The notes below the pieces were generated by a model. It ran no database searches and was not told the DNA's origin. It saw only the letters and a list, made by a program, of their open reading frames with translations. The translations under genes and the position numbers were made by a program. A stretch of 64,000 nt of DNA from Fodinibius roseus (GTDB taxonomy: Bacteria; Bacteroidota; Rhodothermia; Balneolales; Balneolaceae), in assembly GCF_900129315.1 (NCBI RefSeq), contig NZ_FQUS01000001.1, positions 1-64,000 on the forward strand, written 5' to 3'. This document shows positions 55,856-64,000 of the stretch, piece after piece. Position 1 is the stretch's first letter; each line of letters begins with the position of its first letter.

Positions 55856-56938
55856 ATGAAAAGCGAATATTTTAAAAAAGGAAGTCAGTCCTCTACCATC
55901 AGAGGCACCCGGGAGAAAAAGCAGCCCCAGAGTAAAAATTGGGATAAGATAATCTATCTGTCTTTTGTTGCGGTGATACTTTTTGCCATTCTATATGTCG
56001 TTTTTTTTAATACCTTTTTTGTAACGGGGGAAGGGGTTGCCGTTGTGGATAATGTTGATATTAAAGCCCCCAACGATATTTACGTGGAAAATTATTTTAA
56101 GGGACATGGTGAACAGGTACAAAGAGGCGATTCTCTTTTTTCTTACGCATCAATGGATTGGACAAAAAGAATAGAAAAAGTGAATAAACTGGGGGAGAAG
56201 GCCAGTGAGCTGGAAAACGAGCGGAGCGATGTTGAAGATGAAATCTATTTGAAGAATCGAGTGATACGCCTGGCCCAGGACAGAATTGACTTTTTTGAGG
56301 AAAAACAGGCGGAGATCCGCCAGAAAGTTGAGCTCGATTTGGTATCGAGTACGGAATTGTCTGCTATAGAGCGGGATTTATTCGAAGAACGCAGCCGACT
56401 TGAGGAAATAGAAACGGAATTGAAGGTATTAGAGAATCAAAAGGATCGTCTTGACCGGCGCATAAGTCAGTTACAGAATGATCTCCGGGAAGGAGTTGGA
56501 GATCAGCTTGTACAGGTGTATAATTCCCCGGTAGACGGTACGGTGACGGAAATTTATGAATCAAATAGCAAGCAAATATTCAGGTCTGACCGAGTGATGA
56601 GAATTAAGCCTGAACAGTCAGATCCCCATATCGTATCATTCTTTCCACGAGAGGATGTTGAGTATCTGGAGATAGGCATGGTACTCTCCATTGATTTTGA
56701 CAACGGGGAAAAAAGCGAAGGAGTCGTTCGGGATATCTACGATGCCCGGGAAGATATTATTGAACACTTTGAGCAGACCGGAAATTTAATCCTTGAACAT
56801 GTAATTGTCGAGTTGATTCCTATTGACAGCAGTGCCGCCCGGCAATGGTCGGAATACAATAGAATGGGCCTACAGGCTTCCCGAACGAAGTATGGTATTT
56901 TAGGACTGGATACGGAAGATGTGGATATTCACCAGTAA
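55856..56938 (+). CDS. HlyD-like membrane fusion protein
   Basis: 360 residues. A cytoplasmic N-terminus of about 30 residues, one helix (IIYLSFVAVILFAILYVVFF), then VTGEGVAVVDNVDIKAPNDI and VQRGDSLFSY, the first lipoyl half. A long coiled coil spans about 105-215. The second lipoyl half is VYNSPVDGTVTEIYES, with a beta-barrel region SFFPREDVEYLEIGMVLSID. It should bridge the inner membrane to the TolC-like protein encoded directly before it (stop and ATG abut). With the GT2 gene it resembles the Alg44-type adaptor of synthase-dependent polysaccharide export, but without a PilZ domain. Confidence 0.82.
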   Translation: MKSEYFKKGSQSSTIRGTREKKQPQSKNWDKIIYLSFVAVILFAILYVVFFNTFFVTGEGVAVVDNVDIKAPNDIYVENYFKGHGEQVQRGDSLFSYASMDWTKRIEKVNKLGEKASELENERSDVEDEIYLKNRVIRLAQDRIDFFEEKQAEIRQKVELDLVSSTELSAIERDLFEERSRLEEIETELKVLENQKDRLDRRISQLQNDLREGVGDQLVQVYNSPVDGTVTEIYESNSKQIFRSDRVMRIKPEQSDPHIVSFFPREDVEYLEIGMVLSIDFDNGEKSEGVVRDIYDAREDIIEHFEQTGNLILEHVIVELIPIDSSAARQWSEYNRMGLQASRTKYGILGLDTEDVDIHQ

Positions 56939-56974
56939 AACCTTATTCCATTAACGTTTTATGAATTTGATATA

Positions 56975-57307
56975 ATGATAAAGAATAGCCAGGACCAACA
57001 ATTAATCCACGATGATCTTACTTTTTTAAAGGCGGACCCGCTTGCGTCATTTGATATGAAGTGGCTGGAAGACGGGGAGGTGGATGGCGTCATCATTGAG
57101 TATCGAAAGGACCTGAGTGTATTAGAGTTAATCAATGACATCAGGTCTCATAACAATAGGGAAGTGTACCTGATGCCGGTCTTTCTCTATAAGATCCATG
57201 GACAGACGAATCCTGCGATTTCTCAGCTGGCGGACGGTGAAATTACGAATCTGTCGAATCTCAACCCGATAGCTGATATAACCAAAAAAATTAAGAGCCG
57301 GTTGTAG
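56975..57307 (+). CDS. Small protein resembling a degenerate receiver domain
   Basis: 110 residues, no signal peptide. VDGVIIEYRKDLSVLELIND followed by VYLMPVFLYK resembles strands and helices 3-4 of a response-regulator receiver, but the phosphorylatable Asp position reads Glu/Tyr and the N-terminal acidic pair is missing. It lies 36 bases after the adaptor gene and 35 before a true response regulator. It may be a pseudo-receiver that binds a partner without phosphorylation; the fold is inference. Confidence 0.5.
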   Translation: MIKNSQDQQLIHDDLTFLKADPLASFDMKWLEDGEVDGVIIEYRKDLSVLELINDIRSHNNREVYLMPVFLYKIHGQTNPAISQLADGEITNLSNLNPIADITKKIKSRL

Positions 57308-57342
57308 CAGAACAGTAAAGGACATTATTATAACTAACACTT

Positions 57343-58782
57343 ATGGAACTGAATTGTATAATAGTTGAGGATGATCCTCTTTTCCGTATCATTTTAAAAA
57401 GGAACGTGGAGAAGCAGTCCGTTCTGAATTTTATTGGAGCAGCTGAAAATGGCAGGGAAGCGATAAAGCTTGTCAATGAGAAATCAGTTGACCTGGTTTT
57501 CCTGGATATTGGCCTGCCGGATATGACTGGATTCGACGTAATTGACCGTGCTGAAGATCTGGATCCCGGTAAGGTTATTATAATCAGCGGCAGCAAGGAA
57601 GACGGCATAAAAGCATTTGACTATGGAGTTACGGACTATATTGTCAAGCCCTTTGAAGAAGAGCGCTTTAATGAAGCAATAGGCAGATTTGTCAGGGATG
57701 TGGGCAGGAGCAAAAAATCCGTTTCTTTTGTCGACCGGATGATCGAAAAGTCATTGGAATATATCTATACGAGGCAAATACGGGATTTTGAACCCCTCTC
57801 TTTTAGGAATGCAAAGCTGGGCTATATTTACCCCATGGTAACGGCTAACTTTGACTTTGAGCGGGAAGATCAGGTCCCTAAAATTCTGGACATTGCGGTT
57901 GAAGAGGGATTCCTGACGTCAGAATATTATGACAGTTTTTATACCTGTAATCACTGTAGCAATAGTTACCTTCACTTCCGTGAAAGCTGTCCGAACTGTC
58001 ATTCTACCAATATCGAATCCGAAGACCAGATTCATCACTTTTCATGCGCCTATATGGGTCCCAGGTCTGATTTTGAAAAAAGTCAGGGCTCCAGGGATCT
58101 GGTCTGTCCGAAATGCGATAAAACACTCACGCATATAGGCGTTGATTATGACAAGCCTTCTGAAATATTTGAGTGCAACCAGTGTAATGAGATGTTTCAG
58201 GATCCCCTGGTGAAGGCAAAATGCAGAAATTGTAATTCGGATATTAAGGTAGAAAACCTGGTTAAAAAAAGGTTAATGTCTTATCAGTTGACCAGTCTCG
58301 GTAAGGATGCCGCTAAAGGCCAGGTTGCAGTGGATGTAGGTGAATTGGATACCATGCTCGATGTCATCGACAAAGCCTATTTTAAGCATACGTTAGCTAA
58401 AGAAATTGAGCGGAAAAAAGAGGCTGATTTCGAAAGTGCTATTGCTTCTATTTACCTGGAGAACATCTCGGAATTATATGACCAGTTAGGAGAGCAGAGA
58501 AGTAACAACCTGGTCAGAGAATTATATGAAGTCGTTTTGAATGAGGTAAATCGTTCTGATGAAATCATTTTCAAAAATATGGTGACCCTGTGGCTGCTTA
58601 TTACGGAGAGTGACCTCCGGCAGGCAGATGCGATAACCGGAAAAGTGATAAAACGGATAAAAGAGCTGCTGGATGATAATAACCCAAACTTCACGCTTAA
58701 AATTTCTAAAAACTTACAACCGGTAGAAACAGGTAAAAGTGCTGATGAACAACTCAGCCAATTGGATATGGGTAAAGATTGA
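57343..58782 (+). CDS. Response regulator with TackOD1-type zinc-binding output region
   Basis: 479 residues. Receiver domain 1-115: acidic pair Asp10-Asp11, phosphoacceptor Asp55 (VFLDIGLPD), Ser82 and Lys102 (VKPF). Residues about 190-300 hold a series of CxxC pairs (FYTCNHCSNSYLHF, CPNCHSTNIES, HHFSCAYMG, LVCPKCDKTL, FECNQCNEMF, KCRNCNSDIK), matching the TackOD1 metal-binding output domain first noted in thaumarchaeal regulators. The C-terminal 130 residues are helical (KEIERKKEADFESAIASIYL). It has no DNA-binding domain, so it likely acts through protein contact, perhaps with the glycosyltransferase encoded next. No histidine kinase nearby. Confidence 0.8.
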   Translation: MELNCIIVEDDPLFRIILKRNVEKQSVLNFIGAAENGREAIKLVNEKSVDLVFLDIGLPDMTGFDVIDRAEDLDPGKVIIISGSKEDGIKAFDYGVTDYIVKPFEEERFNEAIGRFVRDVGRSKKSVSFVDRMIEKSLEYIYTRQIRDFEPLSFRNAKLGYIYPMVTANFDFEREDQVPKILDIAVEEGFLTSEYYDSFYTCNHCSNSYLHFRESCPNCHSTNIESEDQIHHFSCAYMGPRSDFEKSQGSRDLVCPKCDKTLTHIGVDYDKPSEIFECNQCNEMFQDPLVKAKCRNCNSDIKVENLVKKRLMSYQLTSLGKDAAKGQVAVDVGELDTMLDVIDKAYFKHTLAKEIERKKEADFESAIASIYLENISELYDQLGEQRSNNLVRELYEVVLNEVNRSDEIIFKNMVTLWLLITESDLRQADAITGKVIKRIKELLDDNNPNFTLKISKNLQPVETGKSADEQLSQLDMGKD

Positions 58783-58817
58783 TCCTGGCTAACCTCTATA
58801 CATGACTACTATAAAAA

Positions 58818-60140
58818 ATGGCTGATTTCTTTCAATTCTGGAATAACCAGGGGATAGAGGGATTCCTGACAATTTTCTGGTTTTATTTTATTCTGGAATT
58901 TCCCCGTTATTTGCTTCTGGCCTATGTTTTTTTGGTTATCCATAAGATCAAGACCCATTTTAATAAAGAGAATTATGAGAATGCCAAGCGGCAATTGTGG
59001 AATGAGCACCCGTTAATTTCGATTATTGTGCCGGGGAAAGACGAGGGAAAAAATTACTATAAACTGGTACGAACACTTGAGGAACAGACCTATGATAACT
59101 TCGAGATCATTGTTATTGACGATGGCTCAGAAGACAACTCCGAGCTGATAGGAAGAGATCTTGAACGCAATGGAAAAATTGACCTGTTCTTACGGAACGA
59201 AACCAGGGGAGGGAAAGCTTCTGCTGCCAACTTAGCTCTCCGGTACGCAACCGGAAAGTATATAGTGCACCTGGATGCGGACAGCTCCTTCAACCGGGAT
59301 GCCATAGAAGAAATTTTAGTGCCCTTTTATGAAGAGGAAAAGGTAGGAGCTGTGGGGGGCGCTATTGAGGCCAAGAATAGTGGTCAGAATTTAGTTACTA
59401 CCTTTCAGGCCATTGAATACTTCAATATTTTTGCAACAGGCCGTATGATCGCGGATTCCCTTGGCATCCTGAGAATTGTGTCCGGCGCTTTCGGGGCCTT
59501 TCGGCGCGATTTGTTAGTGGAACTGGGCGGGTGGGATGTCGGTCCGGGACTGGATGGCGATCTTACGCTTAAAATCAGGAAAAAAGGGTACAAGATAACG
59601 TTCACGCACCTGGCTATTTGCCTGACCAATGTGCCAACATCATTTACCAAACTGGCGAAACAGCGTGTCAGATGGAGCCGATCCCTCATTCGTTTTCGAT
59701 TCAGGAAACACCGGGACCTGCTTTTTCCATCAGATAATTTTAGCCTGAGTAACTTTTTTGCCGTCGTGGAAAATGTGTTCTATAATTTTATTCTCAATCT
59801 TCTTTGGTGGGTATACCTGATCGTTCTGGCGCTGTATTTCAAAGCAGAATTCGGCTACCTGATTATCGGGGGAATGTTTTTGTATAGTCTCTCTAAAATA
59901 ATTGAATTCGGAGCCATTATAGCTCTTTCTGCCAATAAAAGCGATAAAGCTAAATATATTCCGTATTTGCCCGGTATGACTTTTTATGTGGGATTGTTTT
60001 TAAGAGGGGTGCGGTCTTATGCCTATATCAGGGAACTGTTTTTCTACGACTCCTATAAGGATGCATGGAATCCAAACAAAACATCCAGAGCCGCAAGGAA
60101 ACTGGAAGATGAAATAAAAAAAGTGTTTCAGGGGAATTAA
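58818..60140 (+). CDS. Membrane GT2 glycosyltransferase (processive type)
   Basis: 440 residues. N-terminal helix near 14-45, then the GT-A domain: LISIIVPGKDEGKNYYKLVR, IIVIDDGSEDNSEL, IVHLDADSSF (DxD) and GGWDVGPGLDGDLTLKI (acidic residues of the acceptor site), then LAKQRVRWSRSLIRF, the QxxRW motif of processive synthases. C-terminal helices from about 305 (FFAVVENVFYNFILNLLWWV). It probably polymerises and moves a polysaccharide across the inner membrane, handed to the HlyD-like and TolC-like proteins of the same operon. Last gene before a terminator. Confidence 0.88.
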   Translation: MADFFQFWNNQGIEGFLTIFWFYFILEFPRYLLLAYVFLVIHKIKTHFNKENYENAKRQLWNEHPLISIIVPGKDEGKNYYKLVRTLEEQTYDNFEIIVIDDGSEDNSELIGRDLERNGKIDLFLRNETRGGKASAANLALRYATGKYIVHLDADSSFNRDAIEEILVPFYEEEKVGAVGGAIEAKNSGQNLVTTFQAIEYFNIFATGRMIADSLGILRIVSGAFGAFRRDLLVELGGWDVGPGLDGDLTLKIRKKGYKITFTHLAICLTNVPTSFTKLAKQRVRWSRSLIRFRFRKHRDLLFPSDNFSLSNFFAVVENVFYNFILNLLWWVYLIVLALYFKAEFGYLIIGGMFLYSLSKIIEFGAIIALSANKSDKAKYIPYLPGMTFYVGLFLRGVRSYAYIRELFFYDSYKDAWNPNKTSRAARKLEDEIKKVFQGN

Positions 60141-60182
60141 AATAGCCTAATTAGGATTTTTTGATATTTAGGCTTATTTTTT
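60141..60182 (+). terminator. Rho-independent terminator of the polysaccharide operon
   Basis: AATAGCCTAA at 60141-60150 pairs with TTAGGCTTATT at 60168-60178 (one bulge), followed by a T run. It lies directly after the glycosyltransferase stop codon, so the next lipoprotein gene has its own promoter or receives read-through. Confidence 0.7.
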
Positions 60183-60231
60183 AGTAGCAAAATAAACATT
60201 TCATTCAAGTTGGCTTAATAATATAAAAACC

Positions 60232-61503
60232 ATGTCTATTCATCCCAGAATAACTATATACACTACTCTTGCTGCGCTGATGTTCACATTGACCGGCTGC
60301 GATTTTTTATCGGCTGATGACAATTCTCCCTATGTGGAACCGGAGTTTTCAATTACCAGTGATATTACCAATCGATTGACGCTCTATGAGATCGAGAGTA
60401 GCGAAAGCAAAGCTAAAAAACCCTCGAAAGGTATTGATACGGAACTCAGTGTTGCGGCAACGGTCAGTCCTCCCGTGGTGAACACTGTGACTACAAGAGC
60501 CAGTCATCTCGATTATGACGGGGAGTTTATTCATGTAGGATATAAGATCTATGAAGAGGCATATGGCGGTGGCGTAGATATATTCTCCGCTGATGGCGTT
60601 TTAGAGGAGTCTGCGCGTTCATTTCAGGGTGATGGCTTTGATGTTCAGGAAGTAGTATATGACGATGAGGAAAATGCGATTTATATAGCGGGCGCTGTAA
60701 AAGGCAAGCAGGCGGGTGATTTTAAAGCTCAACTCTTGAAGCTGGATACAGAATCTGTAGAGGTGGTGGAAAGTGCGAGTACGGAAGGCAACGTGGTAAA
60801 AAGTATCGGCCGGACCGACAACTATATTTATGCCGTATCCGATCAAAATCATATGTATCGCTTTAATAAGAGTTTAAGTACTTTTGATTTGATGGAGAAC
60901 AGTGACGATGTTAACTACCGGTCGATTTTGACTGAAATTTCCGGTGAGGTTTTTACTCTGGATCAGTCGGGAACGGCACGAAGGGTTAACCATAATTACA
61001 ACGGCTATAGACTCATAATAGACCTGATTGATAACAACGGGCAGGCCGAAGCCCCCCGTATGCAGGATGGCACCATTGCCCGCCTCTCCACTTTTATTCA
61101 CACGAATAATCGTCCCCATGCGGTGGCGGCCCTGAATGAATTCGGATTTTCGGTGTTCGATGCGGAGGGAATGATTAAGTGGAACAGCAAAACGGATTCT
61201 GAATCAAGTGAAATCCAGAACAGGCACTATACTTCAGTAACCACATTTGAGGCGTCGGGACCTCCCGGAAATAGTGACACCTATGTATATGCCGGCGGGA
61301 GTGATGAAACCGGTAACTACATCGATGTTTTTGAGGTGCCCAACGGGCTTAACGGCAGGGGATTGAACCTGGTCAATAGTCACAATTTGGATGATTTTTC
61401 CGAGATCAATTCGGGGGGACAGATTAATCATATTGTCGCAACCGAGCGCCGTTTATACGTGGCCAAGGGAACAGACGGACTTGTTATATTTGAGTTGGAA
61501 TAA
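60232..61503 (+). CDS. Beta-propeller-like lipoprotein
   Basis: 423 residues. Lipobox LTGC with Cys23, then FLSADDNSPYVEPEF. Repeated units such as VQEVVYDDEENAIYIAGAVK, DNYIYAVSDQNHMYRFNKSL and ATERRLYVAKGTDGLVIFEL fit a seven- or six-blade propeller of the LVIVD-repeat kind. It lacks the GxGPGEF motif of the array proteins, so it belongs to another family. Envelope lipoprotein; its position after the polysaccharide operon hints at an accessory role, but the terminator between them argues for separate expression. Confidence 0.72.
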   Translation: MSIHPRITIYTTLAALMFTLTGCDFLSADDNSPYVEPEFSITSDITNRLTLYEIESSESKAKKPSKGIDTELSVAATVSPPVVNTVTTRASHLDYDGEFIHVGYKIYEEAYGGGVDIFSADGVLEESARSFQGDGFDVQEVVYDDEENAIYIAGAVKGKQAGDFKAQLLKLDTESVEVVESASTEGNVVKSIGRTDNYIYAVSDQNHMYRFNKSLSTFDLMENSDDVNYRSILTEISGEVFTLDQSGTARRVNHNYNGYRLIIDLIDNNGQAEAPRMQDGTIARLSTFIHTNNRPHAVAALNEFGFSVFDAEGMIKWNSKTDSESSEIQNRHYTSVTTFEASGPPGNSDTYVYAGGSDETGNYIDVFEVPNGLNGRGLNLVNSHNLDDFSEINSGGQINHIVATERRLYVAKGTDGLVIFELE

Positions 61504-61567
61504 AAATATTTTCCGCAGGAGACCCTGCTTTGGTTCCATTCTCAATCATTGTTTCTATTCACAAATG

Positions 61568-61607
61568 TGCTATAGTATCGAACAGATCCCGATGCTATAG
61601 CATTTTT
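61568..61607 (+). terminator. Rho-independent terminator after the lipoprotein gene
   Basis: TGCTATAGTATCG (61568-61580), loop AACAGATCC, CGATGCTATAGCA (61590-61602), then TTTTT. The arms pair fully apart from one T-G position. It lies 64 bases after the stop at 61503. Confidence 0.8.
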
Positions 61608-62046
61608 AGTTTTGGACTGATATGTTGCTTCTACTCTTCAAGGGATGAATTTTTGGAATGCGTGCCCAAACAAGTCTCAACACTTTTTTTGTCCGTTTTC
61701 ATTATCGATCGCTGCCTTCGGTTTTCAGGAGTGAAAATGGACCGACCGGAATTGGGGACCCAAAATGGACTCAGATAAGGAGAACAAGGGTTTAGCAGAA
61801 TACCTTTTTATTCGTATTTTAGCTTTGATCATGTAGGTGGTTGTAGAAGTCTTTGCAACACCGTTCTTGTGGCCAATGCCGGCGTTATCGGTTGGTGGAA
61901 TTCCTCCCTATATGAGTGATATGCTGCGAGGGCAACCTCCCCCTGGCCTTGACCTTGAACAAAATACCCGGTTTTTCAAAGACTTCTTGCATTCGATGTG
62001 AGAGAAACCGGGATGTTCAGAATTGAATCTTTAGCTTTGTGTCCTG
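61608..62046. other. Intergenic stretch before recC
   Basis: 439 bases with no supported gene. GTGAAAATGGACC and CCCAAAATGGACT around 61730-61775 form short direct repeats in the manner of transposon ends (IS21-like), but no transposase or partner end is seen. GC content rises to that of recC at about 62040. Confidence 0.4.
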
Positions 62047-64000
62047 ATGCTCACGATTTACTACGGAACGGATCAGCATAAACTGGCCCACCGGCTGTTT
62101 GAGGAATGCCGCGGCGCGCCGGGCGGCAACCCGCTGTCCCCGGAAATACTGGTTGTGCAGAACCACGGGATGGGTCAGTGGCTCTCGCTGTACCGGGCAA
62201 AAAGGCAGGGCATCGCAGCCAATATGATGTTCGAGTTCCCCTCCGAGCGCATCTGGAGCCTGATCCGTACTATTTATCCCGATATACCGGAGACGCTGCC
62301 TTCGGATCGGGGGCCGATGACGTGGACGCTGATGGAGCTTTTCAACGACGAGCAGTTTTTGAGCGAATTTAAGAATCTGAGTCACTATATCGCCGATGAG
62401 GATCCCGCACAGCGCACTTTTCGAGGCTGGAAGCTTGCGTCCAAAATTGCCGACGTCTTTGACCAGTACCTCATCTATCGTCCCCGCATGATACTGGATT
62501 GGCAGCAAAGAAGATTGAACACCCGACAGGTGGAGGCCGAAAAGTGGCAGTCTCGCCTGTGGAGAAGGCTGATCCGTTACTGGGAGACCCATTATGAGGG
62601 AGCATGGCTGCACCGCGCGCAATTGCAGCAAAAGCTGTGGGAGGCTATGGATAACGGAACACTGCCGGCGGACCGCCTTCCTGATCGGATTTCGGTTTTT
62701 GGGGTATCAACCGCCTCGCCGGCTTTTATGGAAACCATGGTGAAACTCTCGAAGCTCACCCGGGTTTGTTTTTACCAGCTTGCGATTGATCCCGACATCA
62801 AGGAGAGCGGGGACTATGCCAACCCGCTGCTGCAGTCGCTGGGGAGTGAAGGGGCCCGCTTTATCTCCCAATTGTCCACCTTCGCGCAAGCCGACAGGCA
62901 GGGGACGGGTTCGGTGGAGTGGCAGCAGCTGGATACCGAACAGCCGGAAGGAGCTTCGGTTTTTTGCACCATCCGGTCCGATCTAACAACAGACAGTCCC
63001 CTTACCGGACGCAAGCTGAATGTACCCGCCGCCGATTCGTCCATCCAGGTGCATTCGTGTCACAGTCCCATGCGCGAGGTCGAGGTGTTGTACGATCAGC
63101 TGCTGGGGATACTTGATAACAACCCGGATCTTACTTCCAGTGATATTCTGATTATGACGCCGGATATCGAGACCTACGCTCCGGTGGTGGAAGCCGTTTT
63201 TGAAACACCGGATGAGGGGCAGCCGGACCTCCCGTACTGTATCGCCGACCGGGGGGTGGGGGGACAATCTTCCGCTGTGGAGTCGTTTCTTAATATTCTG
63301 AGTCTTTGCGACAGCCGGTTTAAAGTGACCGATGTGATGGATTTGCTCGATTCCGGTCCCGTCCGGGAAGCGTTTGACCTTAGTGATGAGCAGCTGAACC
63401 GCCTGGAACAGTGGATACGGGAGAACCGGATCCGGTGGGGAATTGACGGGCCGTTCAAGCAGAAGATGAACGTGCCGCAAAGCGACCGGTTTACCTGGCA
63501 GTCCGGGCGCAATCGCATGCTACTGGGGTATGCCATGCAGCCGGTGGACGATCGCCTGTACAACAGTATCTTTCCCTATGAAGAGATCGCAACCTCCGAG
63601 GATGCCGCCCTGGCGGGCCGGTTTTCCCGGTTTCTGCAGGAACTGTTTGATATCGCACGCTCGGTGGAAGAAGCAAAATCACCCGCAGGCTGGCAACCGG
63701 TATTGAACCGGGTTCCCGAAATGTTTTTGCCCGATACCAAAGAGTACTTCAGGCAAATTTCCCGGATCCGCGAGGCCGTCGGCCAGCTGACCGAATACGC
63801 TTCGCTGGCATCCTTTGAGAGTCCTGTTCCCTTTGCGGTTGTGCGTTCCTGGCTGCAGGAGCGGCTGGAGGAATCCGGAACCGGCGGGGGAAGCATGGGC
63901 CGGGGGGTAACGTTTAGCTCTTTGATGCCGATGCGAAGTATCCCGTTTAAGGTGATCGGCATGATCGGAATGAATGAAGGAGCTTTTCCCCGCTCGAAGA
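62047..64000 (+). CDS. recC: Exodeoxyribonuclease V gamma subunit, N-terminal part (3' end outside window)
   Basis: The frame opens at ATG 62047 (MLTIYYGTDQHKLAHRLFEE) and stays open to the window end, 651 codons of the usual ~1,080-1,120. EILVVQNHGMGQWLSLYRAK with RQGIAANMMFEFPSERIWSL is the RecC start region; HSCHSPMREVEVLYDQLLGI and SSLMPMRSIPFKVIGMIGMN with NEGAFPRSK match later RecC blocks. RecC holds the RecBCD complex together and reads Chi-like sites in double-strand break repair. recB and recD would be expected downstream. Confidence 0.92.
   Translation, partial: MLTIYYGTDQHKLAHRLFEECRGAPGGNPLSPEILVVQNHGMGQWLSLYRAKRQGIAANMMFEFPSERIWSLIRTIYPDIPETLPSDRGPMTWTLMELFNDEQFLSEFKNLSHYIADEDPAQRTFRGWKLASKIADVFDQYLIYRPRMILDWQQRRLNTRQVEAEKWQSRLWRRLIRYWETHYEGAWLHRAQLQQKLWEAMDNGTLPADRLPDRISVFGVSTASPAFMETMVKLSKLTRVCFYQLAIDPDIKESGDYANPLLQSLGSEGARFISQLSTFAQADRQGTGSVEWQQLDTEQPEGASVFCTIRSDLTTDSPLTGRKLNVPAADSSIQVHSCHSPMREVEVLYDQLLGILDNNPDLTSSDILIMTPDIETYAPVVEAVFETPDEGQPDLPYCIADRGVGGQSSAVESFLNILSLCDSRFKVTDVMDLLDSGPVREAFDLSDEQLNRLEQWIRENRIRWGIDGPFKQKMNVPQSDRFTWQSGRNRMLLGYAMQPVDDRLYNSIFPYEEIATSEDAALAGRFSRFLQELFDIARSVEEAKSPAGWQPVLNRVPEMFLPDTKEYFRQISRIREAVGQLTEYASLASFESPVPFAVVRSWLQERLEESGTGGGSMGRGVTFSSLMPMRSIPFKVIGMIGMNEGAFPRSK

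Noticed and set aside
61725-61780. Short direct repeats resembling an IS21 terminus
   Set aside because: No transposase, no second end and no target duplication are visible; two short matches are too weak for a mobile-element call.
1-64000. CRISPR arrays, rRNA or tRNA genes, prophage or plasmid origin
   Set aside because: None was recognised on reading both strands; tRNA genes can be missed by eye, so absence is not proven.

Overview
The window most likely comes from a member of the Bacteroidota/Balneolota assemblage (Balneolaceae-like, for example Fodinibius or Gracilimonas relatives). This is inferred from family content: DUF4837, '6-bladed beta-propeller' lipoproteins, an Ig-like lipoprotein, a fused IcmF mutase, a fused E1 alpha/beta 2-oxoacid dehydrogenase and weak or absent Shine-Dalgarno sites. 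No rRNA, tRNA, CRISPR array or intact transposon was recognised. GC-rich housekeeping blocks alternate with three AT-rich accessory blocks.

Region 1 (1-20.2 kb): after the tail of a DUF4837 gene comes an array of paralogous lipoproteins of the 6-bladed beta-propeller type. Eleven look intact. At least six broken copies lie between them: 5'-truncated, internally deleted, or reduced to C-terminal tails. Also in the array are an alginate-lyase-like lipoprotein, a VapBC-like pair with a frameshifted toxin, DUF4258/DUF2283 and DUF433 genes, a stump of a C39-peptidase ABC transporter, and a second copy of the leader and first codons of the RND gene that bounds the array. It reads as a birth-and-death gene family of surface or periplasmic sensors or binding proteins.

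Region 2 (20.2-27.9 kb): an RND efflux pump gene without adaptor or outer-membrane partner, a RelE/Phd toxin-antitoxin pair, a DAO-family oxidoreductase, and the NAD salvage pair pncB-pncA.

Region 3 (27.9-35.2 kb, AT-rich): a stand-alone LuxR-type regulator, a short Cys-rich secreted peptide followed by a perfect 18-bp-arm hairpin, a propeller lipoprotein, and a membrane-tethered thioredoxin-fold protein with CSTC. Then come a two-domain glycosyltransferase split by one in-frame stop, a sulfotransferase-like gene, and an internally deleted copy of the propeller lipoprotein.

Region 4 (35.3-53.1 kb): Ig-like lipoprotein, mprF, icmF, an esterase, a truncated queD followed by a SIMPL gene, queE, a short-chain dehydrogenase, YihY, fused E1 alpha/beta, an HD-domain phosphohydrolase, a DUF1499 protein and a small membrane protein. 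Two diverged copies of a hairpin-headed intergenic repeat lie at 25.3 and 47.5 kb.

Region 5 (53.1-61.6 kb): a tight five-gene operon with a TolC-like protein fused to a TIM-barrel glycosidase-like domain, an HlyD-like protein, a small degenerate-receiver-like protein, a response regulator with a TackOD1-type zinc-binding output region, and a membrane GT2 glycosyltransferase. It looks like an exopolysaccharide synthesis/export/control unit and ends in a terminator. A beta-propeller-like lipoprotein follows. The window ends inside recC.
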